The notes under the pieces were generated by a model, which worked only from the letters and a program-made list of their open reading frames with translations, was not told the DNA's origin and ran no database searches. From NCBI GenBank assembly GCA_934045075.1, contig OW203730.1, forward strand, positions 6,026,785 to 6,090,784: DNA of 64,000 nt. The letters are read 5' to 3'. Source of the stretch: Yponomeuta sedellus. Taxonomy: Eukaryota > Arthropoda > Insecta > Lepidoptera > Yponomeutidae. Below, piece after piece: positions 21,400-31,678 of this stretch. Every line of letters starts with the position of its first letter. The stretch's first letter is position 1. The translations under genes were made by a program, and so were the position numbers.

Positions 21400-21945
21400 T
21401 GAAAGTATTTGATGAACAAAGTGATTTTTTTTACTTAAATTTGAAGTTCTAAATTCCCATCTCTGAAAGTCTTCATCAGAACATCACCAAATTACCCTGG
21501 GACAGCTTTTATATTATATTTTATGAAACATATGCATATTATTTATGAATGGGCCTCATTAGGCCTTATTTGCTGCTGTCCATTGAAAAGTTCTTTTCTC
21601 CATCTCTCAAAGTCTTCATGACATCTTCACCAAATTAAAATGGGACCAATGGGACGCTATACCTAGTAGAACAAAAAAAAATATCGAAATAGGTTAAGAT
21701 TTGACGAAGATAATGCGAAAACATAGTGAAAAATAATTAACATACGCGTCGATGTGATAACCTCTTTTGAAGTCGGTTAAAATGGAAATGACTTTCATTA
21801 AATAAATATGTACATCATCTATAAAAATATCAACTGTAGCTACACGGTTCATGAGAGTTTACGTTCAGCTTGGGGACAGACCGACAGACGGACATACCAT
21901 CTTAGCAATTGGGTCCCGTTTTTACCCTCTGGTACGGAACCCTAA
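21400..21945. repeat. Two dispersed repeat ends
   Basis: 21768-21784 ('ttttgaagtcggttaaa') is the end of the repeat begun at 2858. 21848-21945 ('cacggttcatgagagtttac ... gggtcccgtttttaccctct ... acggaaccct') is a widespread lepidopteran repeat end. The duplicated phrase 'aaagtcttcat' (21465, 21607) suggests an internal repeat in the first element. Confidence 0.5.
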
Positions 21946-21999
21946 AATCTATGTTTTAGTTGGAAGTTATACTTAAAGGGCGTTAAGTATTGTTTATGT

Positions 22000-22750
22000 A
22001 GTTAATTATTCCAAGACATTATAAAATGTAAAGGTGATATGCTGTCGACTGTTCCTCAACAGCAAGTTGCGAATTCAAAAACTAGGGGGTACAAACTGCG
22101 ACCACGAGTTCTTATAGGAAGCTGCCATAATAATCGGTACCGTTTTTAGTAAAGTTTTAAGCAACTTATTTGTCAATAAATCACATAAAAATTAAAAGAT
22201 GTACCAACATAGCTTAATCGATCTTGTACTAGAAACCTTAAAAAAAAAATATTTCTTCCACCTATTTTGCAAAATGTGAAATATCTGTGAACCATCCATG
22301 AGGTATATTTTCGTGTATCGTTTTAGAAAATTTCTAAACATTTACCACGGATATCCGTGACATTTACTATCTGCGAACGGTTTAATCAGTGATGTCTGCG
22401 CGCGCCCCAGTCCCTTCTGTGTGGCCCAATTATTTCTATTAGCGCCATCTAACGTGGAGTAGCATAGACTAGTGAGATTGGGCACAAGCAACTCATTATC
22501 AAGTACGGTAGCTGACTGGGTTACGAAAGATTGATTAAAATAATTAAGTTATCTCGATCTTAATAACTTATTGATTAAATCATTGGATTTTTTAATATTA
22601 ATTTATAAAAAAATAAACTATTAGGGAAATGTGGTTCAATTTCGTTATTATACAGAAAATGTAATAAGTTAGTCACAAATTTTACCGACAAGCGACGTCA
22701 GCGCCAGGATCCGAAAAAAGCTATTGAATGATCTTCTATCCTTACTTCAA
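22000..22750. other. No gene recognised
   Basis: Nothing supportable beyond scattered short inverted repeats. Confidence 0.4.
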
Positions 22751-22751
22751 A

Positions 22752-22940
22752 TTCAATGGTATAGGCCATACTCCACCACGGGAGCCAAGTCCGGATTGGT
22801 GGAGGCTTGCAAGACTAGTGGCTGGTCTTACTGCCGAAGTTTTCAAGCCACACTTAGGCCTCTGACTTGGCTTAACGACTGTCATCTATCGACGGCAACC
22901 GGCACCAACGGTGGGGACATAAAGGGTTGATGGGATGATG
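22752..22940 (-). mobile_element. 5S-type SINE, chimeric orientation
   Basis: The left part is the reverse complement of the family body ('actccaccacgggagccaag' through 'ggcaccaacg'). It then changes abruptly to the forward-oriented tail 'gtggggacataaagggttga' and '(tga)n'. The 5S head is missing. Confidence 0.65.
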
Positions 22941-23063
22941 ATGATGACACAATGAGCCGTGTTCAGCACAACTTCACAAAGCAATTCATAGATGGCGCTT
23001 ACAGGCGTAGCCATAGAAGAACCGGAATACGGCTATCAAAATTAATCTGTGCTAAGCGAAAAT

Positions 23064-23327
23064 GCTGTGTGGTGCCGGCCTAGAGAATAGCACCAACCCA
23101 AATTCTTCCCGCGGGTGTCGTAAAAGGCGACTAAGGGACACAAACCGGGGGGTGGGCAGCAGCGCCCCCTGCAGTACAATTCTACCAAACTGCGATCCCC
23201 AACCCGCATGCCCAGCGTGGGGATTATGGGCATTACCCCCCAATGATGGCACAACCTTGCGCTATGGCGCTCATTAGGGGAGGGCTATGTCCAGCAGAAG
23301 ACAAATATAGCCTGAAGAAGAAGAAGA
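23064..23327 (+). mobile_element. Family R SINE (RTE-tailed), 9-bp TSD
   Basis: Flanked by AGCGAAAAT at 23055-23063 and 23328-23336. Same structure as 20275-20538, ending '(gaa)n'. A small lesion changes the tail ('cagcagaagacaaatatagc'). Confidence 0.85.
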
Positions 23328-24103
23328 AGCGAAAATTTGACAGTCGCACGCCTGTCAACGCCATCTATGAAGACCTTTGTGAATTTGTGCTGGAAGCGGC
23401 TCATTCATCGACTGGAGTATGATTCTGAGTTCAAAACGACCTTCTACCCTTTTTTATTTGTGCCACTACACGAGCGTTTCCGGCTCGCGTACCGTACAAA
23501 ATGTGGACTGGTATTTCTCCCCGTTTTTGTGGACAAACAATACTGTTTTATTTAGTCACTGGAATTGTGTCACGGGGACGCCGGACGCGACGAGCTCCTA
23601 TTGTTTTTAAACTAAAATATGTTTTTACACTGCAGCGGCAATATTTCAGTACTTTTCGTACCTACAAGCTGATGCTTTCGACTCGATATCGTTTGTCCTG
23701 GGCTTAATCATGCGCACCAAATCCTGATCCTTTGCAATCGTCTCAATGGCAAATTCGATTCTAATTTGACTATAAGTCTATAGGTTGATTTTTTTGAGAG
23801 AAAAGCGACTGGTAATTAGCGAGTGAATGCTGCCATAACTTGTTATGTTAAACAGAATACCCATAAATCCTGTAATTACGATCCGTTCGTGCGTTCGAGA
23901 GAACGGAACCGAAAAGAGCTGTTGTTAACTATGATTTTTAACACCAGATTTTTTTAATAAACCTGAAAAAAATTAAACAAAAGCACAGCCCGATAACGAG
24001 AGCATCGGACGGTGGGGAGTTTTGTGAAAAGTTTGCGCACTGTGTGAAGTGGGGCGTGGCTGGTACGCTTGATACTTTTTACTTGCGGCCTTTTTGTGGC
24101 TAA

Positions 24104-24165
24104 GCAGAAGATTAAAAAGTAGACAGAGGCCTCACGGGCCTCTGTCTGCTTTTTTATTCTTCTGC
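24104..24165. repeat. Hairpin with ~28-nt arms
   Basis: 24104-24131 and 24137-24165 are inverted ('gtagacagaggcc' pairs with 'ggcctctgtctgc'), with a 5-nt loop. A transcript would form a stable stem. No other feature explains it. Confidence 0.75.
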
Positions 24166-24188
24166 TGCCCCTGGTACCTCGATACTTT

Positions 24189-24493
24189 TTGCTATCAACC
24201 CTTGTAAGTCCCCACTGCTGGAGCACGGGTGTCTTCTTGCACTTCTTGAAACGGGGGCCAAGTCCGGGTTGGTGGAGGATTGTAAGACAGTAACGGGTTT
24301 TACTATCAGAAGTTATCAAGCCGCCCATAAGGCCTCTGACATGGCGTAACGACTAACATGACAGCCAGCACGTGCCTTGCGAAGCACGGAAGCGAGGCAA
24401 GGAAAAATGCCACTAGCGGTAGCCACGGGACGGCCACCCATCCTGCACCTGACTGCGCCTGTCGTTACTTAAATCAAGTGATTGATTCCAATC
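24189..24493 (-). mobile_element. 5S-rRNA-derived SINE with 13-bp TSD
   Basis: Flanked by ACCTCGATACTTT at 24176-24188 and 24494-24506. The minus strand carries 'aagtaacgacaggcgcagtc' and 'aggatgggtggccgtcccgt' and ends 'cttacaagggttgatag'. The exact TSD shows that the 5S-like part and the tail are one mobile unit. Confidence 0.85.
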
Positions 24494-24784
24494 ACCTCGA
24501 TACTTTATTTTTATTTTATGGTGGCCTATTGCGATAGTAAAGTACAAAGTGCTTATTGTATAAATTAAATCGTAAGTTATTAAAATTACAAACAAATTAT
24601 AAAATTTAAATCAATAAAATCACACATGCCGATAAAATGCCTAAAAATACTAGGTATTTTATTGTCCTAAAGCCACAAAAATATTGTTCATAGACTACAT
24701 TAAAATAAAATGTCAATGAAAAAATTGCTCTGCAAATTGCTAAAGTTTCACTCTGCTGGTTTGATGACCTTTGCGGGTTGACTA

Positions 24785-25229
24785 AAACCATCTTATTGCT
24801 ACACGGTGTAAAGCCTATTTAAGACCTACGGCTTTTAAAGTTCTCAGTGCTCAGATATGTGCTCAGTGTGACAAAGTATTCAAAACGGATTTCGGTTTTG
24901 CTAGCCATTTAAGAGCCCATCTAAGGAAATACCTTTCGTCGCCTTTGTCGGATACGACGCGGAGGACATACATACATACAGTTTTAGATAAATTATTGTA
25001 TCAGTCGAAACACTCCACGCAGTCCACTACAACTTATTTTAAACTTTCGCGACTTGTACACATAGTTAGAATATTTTCGGGGCATAAAAATTTTAATCGG
25101 GAATATGGTTTCAAACTGTCGCAAACGTGGGATCCGGTCATCAAGCTGTGTTCGAGTGCAAAAAAGTCGCATGACTTATCGTCCGACATAATTTGTGTAG
25201 TGTGTCGCAACCCTAATAGTGCTTTGTGA
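24785..25229 (+). pseudogene. ORF remnant with C2H2 zinc finger
   Basis: An open frame of about 148 codons without a supported start contains 'CAQCDKVFKTDFGFASHLRAH', a perfect C-X2-C-X12-H-X3-H finger. The downstream part ('HTVLDKLLYQSKHST...') has no recognised domain. The 3' neighbour (25230-25349, 25778-25820) is a dispersed repeat also present at 34380-34490, so this is more likely the C-terminal end of a retroelement ORF than a host gene. Host origin is not excluded. Confidence 0.35.
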
Positions 25230-25345
25230 TGGTTAATTGAGAGAAACCTCATCAGCCGCAGATGCGAACGGGTGCCAGCCATCAGTCTTCTCGTGACCAC
25301 GATGACTGTAACGTCGTCGAAACGTCGACGTAAAATAGCAATAAA

Positions 25346-25376
<31 letters not shown>

Positions 25377-25820
25377 CATACATACATACATACATACATA
25401 CATACATACATACATACATACATACATACATACATACATACATACATACATACATACATACATACATACATACATACATACATACATACATACATACATA
25501 CATACATACATACATACATACATACATACATACATACATACATACATACATACATACATACATACATACATACATACATACATACATACATACATACATA
25601 ACCTCACGCCTGTATCCCAGAGGGGTAGGCAGAGACCAGGGACTGCCACTTGCCACGATCCTGACAGATCACCTTCGCTTCATCAACGTTCATAAGTCGT
25701 TGCATGAGAAAGATAAAAAGTACCCGGTTCCGGGTACTTTTTATCTTTCTCTTTGCTAATACATCCCCTAATTGGTTATAGCAATAAATTACTACGCGAT
25801 TAAGCCCCGAAAATATTATA
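25230..25820 (+). repeat. Dispersed repeat 3' part split by family M insertion
   Basis: 'gaccacgatgactgtaacgt', 'cgtcgaaacgtcgacgtaaa', 'atagcaataaattac' and, after the insertion, 'tacgcgattaagccccgaaa' recur uninterrupted at 34390-34490. This proves the interrupted order here. It probably belongs to the same element as the upstream C2H2 ORF. Confidence 0.7.
25350..25777 (-). mobile_element. Family M retroposon with expanded CATA tail, 15-bp TSD
   Basis: Flanked by ATAGCAATAAATTAC at 25335-25349 and 25778-25792. The left ~255 bp is (CATA)n, the reverse-strand tail. Then come 'acctcacgcctgtatcccag', 'gccacgatcctgacagatca' and the head 'tttgctaatacatcccc'. Near the head, 25708-25753 is a perfect palindrome ('gataaaaagtacccgg' and its complement). 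Confidence 0.9.
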
Positions 25821-25849
25821 ACTATATCTACTACAACTGCACCACTGAT

Positions 25850-26990
25850 ACGAGACGCGAAATCACCTATTTGGAATTCACAGCCGATTTCACATCATAA
25901 TAGACGTATCAATATGCAACAATACCACACTTACTTATAATATTGTATTCGCAAGGAGCCTTTGCATAAAAATCCTGATGAGATTGGCTTTGTTCGGGGT
26001 ACAAACGACCGGTCTTTGTACTCAAAGGCGTTTTGATTTTTTTGTAACCCTTTACCGCGATGGAAAAACGTGACCTTTTTTTAAAGGTAAGTATTCAGAG
26101 TATAGGTCTATCCATATTACAACGGGCTAGGAAGTGTGAGCGGTACAATTTCAATCTAAAATGATCCTTAAATACTTACGAAGTTAGAGAAAACAATACA
26201 AGAGAAAAAAGCTCATTGCCGGTCTAGTTGGCGCTGGTATTGTGGTCTTTAATTTTAAAGTATTTATGGTTTATTTTGGTACGAATCGTTGCCCTCACGT
26301 AGTCAGCTCGATGCAGTGTGAGCTTCGAAAGTCTTAAGAGGCATGTTAGGGTGCGAAAAAGAGGAAGCTATCCCCCGAACGTGAAAGTTGAGACAGCGAT
26401 AGTATGCGCGGAAAGCGCTCCAGCATTATTTGATGGTTTTGATTTATTAAAAAAGAAGGGTGACCTAAAACGAAATAACAGTCTTGTAAATGTTAATTGC
26501 TAATTTGGAGAAAATAAAAACATAAGTTTAATTACTACGGCTTTGTCTATAAAAACGAAATTCCCCTAAAACACTCCCACAGGCCCTTTATTTAAACTGT
26601 GATTAAGTCTTTTTATTGATTTATGATTTATTTATTGAGCTTCCTTGTTGTATAAAAAATGATACTTAAAAGAAAAACTAGAACTAAACAAGGACCTTGC
26701 AAGGGCGCCGCTAAAATTAAGTTATATTTATAACCTAAATTAAACTTTACTCTATTTACAATGGACATTTCTATACATAAATATACACAATTATAACTAT
26801 TTAACGCAATGAAAATTTATTTACAATCTTATATTACTGTCATGCTCATCCATAAAATCTTTCAACGTAATTGTGAAATATTCAACACAGATATTAATCA
26901 GCGTTTTCGGAATGTTTTAAGGAATTCTGTTCTTATAAACAAGGCTGTTGGAATAAAAACTTCCGAAGTAGAATTATCACATTTGTCTCG
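25850..26990. other. No gene recognised
   Basis: Only short frames. 26130-26210 is the inverted partner of the repeat at 8790-8875. Confidence 0.4.
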
Positions 26991-26993
26991 TTT

Positions 26994-27089
26994 TGTAATG
27001 TAAGGTAAGATGCATATTATTATTGTGTTGCGAGGCAGTCTCCAAATATACGCGCTATTAGACGGACGCACCGTTTTTCATTTATTACA
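26994..27089 (+). repeat. 5' LTR, 96 bp
   Basis: Starts TGTAATG and ends TTATTACA, giving the terminal inverted repeat TGTAAT/ATTACA. It differs from the right LTR by about one base (aagg against aggg near its start), so the insertion is young. 96 bp is extremely short for an LTR. Confidence 0.92.
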
Positions 27090-27090
27090 G

Positions 27091-27106
27091 TGGCTGACGA
27101 GGCTGG
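27091..27106 (+). promoter_or_regulatory. Candidate primer binding site
   Basis: TGGCTGACGAGG starts one base after the LTR. It resembles the complement of a tRNA-Ser 3' end (TGGCGACGAGG) with one extra T. The assignment is tentative because the tRNA set of the organism is not available. Confidence 0.35.
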
Positions 27107-27116
27107 TTGTTTTAAA

Positions 27117-28442
27117 ATGGCGGGCAAGATAGGCGAATTCGACGCCGCGAGTGGAAATTGGACATCGTACTGTGAACGATTAGAAATGTATTTTTTGGTG
27201 AACGTAATAAAAGAAGAACTGAAAGTTCCCACGCTTATTTCACTGGTGGGGGAGGCAACATACGAGCTAACGGTGAATTTGTGTAGTCCCATCAAACCGA
27301 AAGACAAAACATACGTGGACTTAGTGCGAGTGATGGCTGACCACCTCCAGCCCAAACCATCCATACTAGCGGAAAGATATATTTTCCGTCAGTGTAGACA
27401 AAAAGCAAATGAATCCGTAGCATCATTCGAGGCAAATCTCAAAAGACTGTCTAGAAATTGTGAGTTTGGGCCAATGCTGAACGAAAATTTAAGGGACCAA
27501 TTCGTGTGCGGAATCTACAGCGATATTACCCGTCAGAGGCTGTTCACCGAGGGAGAAATCGGATTACATCAAGCAGTGAATCTGGCAATAACAATGGAGG
27601 CGGCAGAGAAAAATGCATTAGCGGTAGACGTGAATGCGGTCCAATATGGCGGCGGTGGCGGCAGTGGCGCGGGGGACCTTCGTTATAGAAGAGCGCGGAG
27701 CGTGAGCCAAGCTGACCTAGAACACATGGCGGTAGCGGTGCACCGCGTACACCTGAGTAAATGCACAGCATGTGGAGACTCAAGACACACTTGGCGGGAA
27801 TGCCAATATCGAGTATTTGTGTGTAGTCGCTGTAAAAATACGGGCCATCTGAGGCGGATGTGCCCAGAGGAATACCGAAACGGGGAAGTAAATAACCGAG
27901 AAAAGAGCCGCGTCCCCTTTACGCAACCACGAGGGAACGGCGGCGGCGGCAGCGGCGATACGCAGCGACGCGGAGTCAGCCAGCGGGGCTTCATGGGGGC
28001 ACGCCGGCCCGGCCTCGCGCGCTGGAGGCCGGGCCGCAGCGATGGAGGGGCAGGTAGTGGTACCGGGAGCGGCGCTACGTACTACGTGCAAGAAAACGCA
28101 GAAGAAGCGGATCAAAGCGGACACGATCACGACAGCGAGGAGCCGGTGTTTCAGATGTCGTTGACAGATTACAGGCCGGTTAGTACGTTAGTGTATATAA
28201 ATAATAAGGAAGTCTTGATGGAGATCGACACCGGTTCTGCATTATCATGCATCAGTAAACAAACTTATGAAAGATTGTTTTCTAGCTTAGAGTTAAAAAA
28301 GTGCAAACTAACTTTGAGTTTTTATGACGGTACAAAAATAAAACCTTTAGGTTATATAGAAACCCAAGTAATGCACAATAATGTCTATAAAGTACTCGAT
28401 TTGTATATCATTGATAACGGGACAACGTCGTTGCTGGGATGA
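27117..28442 (+). CDS. Ty3/gypsy gag and protease
   Basis: The first ATG after the LTR (27117) begins 'MAGKIGEFDAASGNWTSYCE'; the GTG at 27090 lies in the putative primer site and is less likely. The capsid region covers roughly residues 20-170 ('FRQCRQKANESVASFEANLK'). Two canonical CCHC knuckles, 'CTACGDSRHTWREC' and 'CSRCKNTGHLRRMC', bind nucleic acid. A glycine/arginine-rich linker follows, then an aspartic protease with 'MEIDTGSALSCI'. The frame stops at a TGA (28440-28442) inside 'SLLG*QWL', where relatives usually have an arginine before the aromatic residue. The downstream frame is unchanged, so this is a single nonsense mutation and not a gag/pol boundary. Confidence 0.9.
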   Translation: MAGKIGEFDAASGNWTSYCERLEMYFLVNVIKEELKVPTLISLVGEATYELTVNLCSPIKPKDKTYVDLVRVMADHLQPKPSILAERYIFRQCRQKANESVASFEANLKRLSRNCEFGPMLNENLRDQFVCGIYSDITRQRLFTEGEIGLHQAVNLAITMEAAEKNALAVDVNAVQYGGGGGSGAGDLRYRRARSVSQADLEHMAVAVHRVHLSKCTACGDSRHTWRECQYRVFVCSRCKNTGHLRRMCPEEYRNGEVNNREKSRVPFTQPRGNGGGGSGDTQRRGVSQRGFMGARRPGLARWRPGRSDGGAGSGTGSGATYYVQENAEEADQSGHDHDSEEPVFQMSLTDYRPVSTLVYINNKEVLMEIDTGSALSCISKQTYERLFSSLELKKCKLTLSFYDGTKIKPLGYIETQVMHNNVYKVLDLYIIDNGTTSLLG

Positions 28443-29877
28443 CAGTGGTTGGCCGAGTTAAATATACAAGTTCCAAAAATCCAAACGAATAGGTTAGAAA
28501 TTACATCGGATGAAAGAGTGACTCAAATAAAAAATATACATTCCAGATATGCTGAATTATTTAGTGGCGGCTTGGGTCGGTTCACCGGCGGGCGGGCGCG
28601 GCTTCAGGTGCGCGAGGGGGCGACCCCCTTGTTCCACCGCGCGCGGCCGCTGCCCTACGCGCTGCGCGAGCGCGTCGACGCCGAGCTGGACGCCATGCTG
28701 CGCGCCGGCGTCATCGAGCCCGTCGACACCTCCGACTGGGCCTCGCCGCTGGTCATAGCGAACAAGGCGGACGGGGCCATACGGGTATGTGCGGACTACA
28801 AGATGACTCTGAATCCAGTACTAGCGGTTGATAAATATCCGGTCCCAAAAATTGACGATTTGTTCACGAATTTGAGCGGAACTAAGTTCTATAGCAAGAT
28901 AGATCTCTCGCAGGCCTATAACCAGATTGAGTTAGATGACTCAAGAAATTTGACGGTCATTAACACACATCGGGGGTTATTTAAATATAACCGACTCGTA
29001 TATGGCTTAGCGTCGAGTCCAGGTATTTTCCAAAGGATCATGATTAACCTTTTTAAGGATATCGCCAATGTTGTCATATTCTTAGATGACATCCTTATTG
29101 CTAGCCCTACGCTAGAAGCTCATCTAGATACTTTAAATAAAGTATTAACCCGGTTACGAGATAAGGGCTTGAAACTCAAGAAGGAAAAATGTGTATTTTT
29201 TACACGGGAGATCAAGTTCCTGGGGTATGTTATCGATAATGAGGGTATACTTGTAGACAAAGAAAAAATCAAACCCATATTAGAATTAGAGCAACCGAGG
29301 AACATATCAGAATTACGATCTTTCTTAGGAATGGTAAACTTCTATGGTAGATTTATTCAAAATCTAAGTAGGATTTTAGCGCCCCTACATGACTTACTAA
29401 AGAAACATCGTGATTGGTTTTGGACGAAAAAACATAACGAAGCGTTTGAAACGGTTAAACAACTGTTATCAAGTGCCGCGGTGATGAGTCACTATGACTT
29501 ATGTCGCGAAGTGGTGTTAACGTGCGACGCAAGCGCGCACGGGCTGGGCGCGGTGCTAGCGCAGCGGGACGCGGCCGGCCGCGAGCTGCCGGTAGCATAT
29601 GCGTCGCGAGCCCTATCAGAGGCGGAAAAAAACTATAGTCAAATCCATAAAGAAGCATTAGCGATTGTTAATGCAGTAAAAAAGTTTCACCAGTACTTGT
29701 ATGGTAGACGGTTTTTGTTACGCACAGATCATATACCCTTAGTTAGTATTTTTGGACCGGGGACAGGTATACCTAATATGACAGCAAGCAGACTGCAAAG
29801 ATGGGCATTACTTTTGTCTGCCTACGATTTCAATATTGAGTACGTTAACACATTTAGTACATTTGCGAATTTGTAGT
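28443..29877 (+). CDS. Ty3/gypsy reverse transcriptase and RNase H
   Basis: In frame with gag beyond the TGA. RT blocks: 'VIEPVDTSDWASPLVIANK', 'YSKIDLSQAYNQIELDD', 'YGLASSPGIFQRIM', the catalytic 'FLDDIL' near 29080, and 'FLGYVIDNEGI'. RNase H has 'LTCDASAHGLGAVLAQ', 'YSQIHKEALAIVNAV' and 'LLRTDHIPL'. The native protein is interrupted after 'YDFNIEYVNT' by the SINE at 29852. The last codons to the TAG at 29875-29877 come from SINE DNA. Catalytic residues of RT and RNase H are present. Confidence 0.92.
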
Positions 29878-30149
29878 CGCAATACCACACGCTAACGGTG
29901 AAGGAAAACATCGTGAGGAAACCCGCAGCTTTGTTGGCTCCGCACGTATTGACTAGTCTTTCCTGTGGGCTAGGCCGACTAGGCTGTCAGGATGGTATAG
30001 GTGCTGGGCAAGCCTACACCATCTATAAAAACCATGACCCAGGCACTACAGCGTCGGAGTGGTCCCTTCACCCATCTAGTGTGAGTGAAGATACCACTGG
30101 ACGCTGTATAAATCATCTCATTAAGTAGATGCAAAAAGGCCAATATATA
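29852..30149 (+). mobile_element. Family B SINE inside gypsy pol, 11-bp TSD
   Basis: TACGTTAACAC at 29841-29851 and 30150-30160 is the target duplication; the codons for 'YVNT' appear on both sides. The element starts near 'tagtcgcaataccac', has 'cgctaacggtgaaggaaaac' and ends 'taagtagatgcaaaaaggcc' plus 'aatata'. It cuts the frame between RNase H and integrase, so it is younger than the gypsy insertion. Confidence 0.95.
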
Positions 30150-31678
30150 TACGTTAACACTGAACAAAACACGGCCGACTGTTTATCACGCATGATAAAG
30201 GCATATAAAGAGGGTAGTGAGAATATATACCAAATCCCCGAGCAAACTCATTTACATTTTGCATCGGAGGCATTATTACTCGACTATAATAGGTTGAAGA
30301 GTTTGACTAGCAAAGATTCTCTGCTTAGTCGGGTAATAGGTTACATAAATGACGGTTGGCCGAGCGAGGTGGAAGTACGCGAGTTGAAACCTTATTTCAA
30401 TAGACGGAAAGAGTGGTACACAGAGTTGGGCTGTCTTATGTGGGGTCATCGGGTAGTAATACCTAGTGAAGGTAGAAAAAGTGTACTAACTGAGCTGCAC
30501 GATTCACACATGGGGATCGTGAAAACAAAATCACTCGCCCGGAGTTATGTTTGGAGGCCGTGTGCCGCGAGTGCGAGGTGTGCGCCGCGGTGGCGGACGC
30601 GCCGCCCGCGCACGCGCCGCGCTCGTGGCCGTGGACGAGCCGCCCGTGGACGCGGCTCCACCTCGACTTTATGGGACCAATTGGGGGCGTTACCTATTTA
30701 GTAGTGGTAGACTCCTGTTCTAAATGGATCGAGGTAATTGAGGTAAGTACAACTACGGCAAAGAATATTATAGCAAAGCTAAGGGACTTGTTTGCACGGT
30801 TTGGTTTACCAAAGCAAGCGGTAAGCGATAATGGACCACCGTTTTCGAGCGGGGAATTTGGTACCTTTTTGCGGGACAACGGAATAGAACAGCTGTTTTC
30901 TGCGCCTTACCACCCATCTTTAAATGGTGCAGCGGAAAACGCTGTGAAGCTTTGTAAAAGGGTAATAAAAAAAGCAATAATACAATCAGTAGATGTACAC
31001 ACAGCGTTATGTCGCTTTCTGCTTGTTTATCGCAATACGGAACATAACACAACAGGTGAGATGCCTGCAAAACTTTTGCAAAATCGTAAGCTGCGAATGC
31101 GATTAGACATAATAAAACCTGATCGTGAGGAACATGTAAGGGAGTCGCAGCGTAAGCAAATTACCGCCGCAGGTGGGGTAGAACGCGATGTTACTCTGTC
31201 CAAAGTCTGGTACCGCAATTACAGGCCAGGACCAAAGTGGTTACCAGGAGAGGTGATTCAAAGGTGTAGTGACACAGACTATTTAATTAGAGATAAGAAT
31301 GGGACCGAGATACATAGGCATATCGACCAAATTAAGCAACGTTACGGTGTAGAGGGAACAGAGTCAATCTTGCGGTCCCCACATAGACCGAATCGGTCCG
31401 GGGTGTGGGCGGTGGTGGCGCCGTCGCCGGCAGAGGCGTCGGGCTCGGGTCGTGAGGCAGCGGCTTGTGTGCGGGGGGGCGCGGGTGTCGCGGGGAGGGC
31501 GATGGCGCGGCCGGGTGCGCGCACTGAGCCGTCTCCGGCTGCGCCAGCGCCAGCGTCGGCGCCGCCGCCGACGCCGCTAGAGAGCGCCGCGCCCGCCGTC
31601 GTCGGTGAACGCCGTTACCCGATCCGTGAAAATCGGGCACCGCCACGTCGTTACGGCATAGACGATGTATTTTGATTT
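30150..31678 (+). pseudogene. Ty3/gypsy integrase, frameshifted
   Basis: Resumes with 'YVNTEQNTADCLSRM', a typical connection sequence. The zinc-binding half 'ELHDSHMGIVKTKSLARSYVW' (HH) is followed by a small deletion/frameshift near 30551. The next frame starts at the CC pair 'VCRECEVC' and holds the catalytic core: D in 'LHLDFMGPIGG', D in 'AVSDNGPPFSS', E in 'SLNGAAENAVK'. The C-terminal part ends in a Pro/Ala/Gly-rich region and the tail 'RRYPIRENRAPPRRYGIDDV', with the stop at 31676-31678. Without the deletion and the SINE the protein would be continuous with RNase H. Confidence 0.88.

Noticed and set aside
25290..25335. Hammerhead-type ribozyme at 'gatgactgtaacgtcgtcga'
   Set aside because: It has GAAAC but not the conserved CUGAUGA core in a workable position.
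31332..31646. Minus-strand Pro/Ala-rich ORFs over the integrase C-terminus
   Set aside because: Antisense translation of a GC-rich block of the gypsy element.
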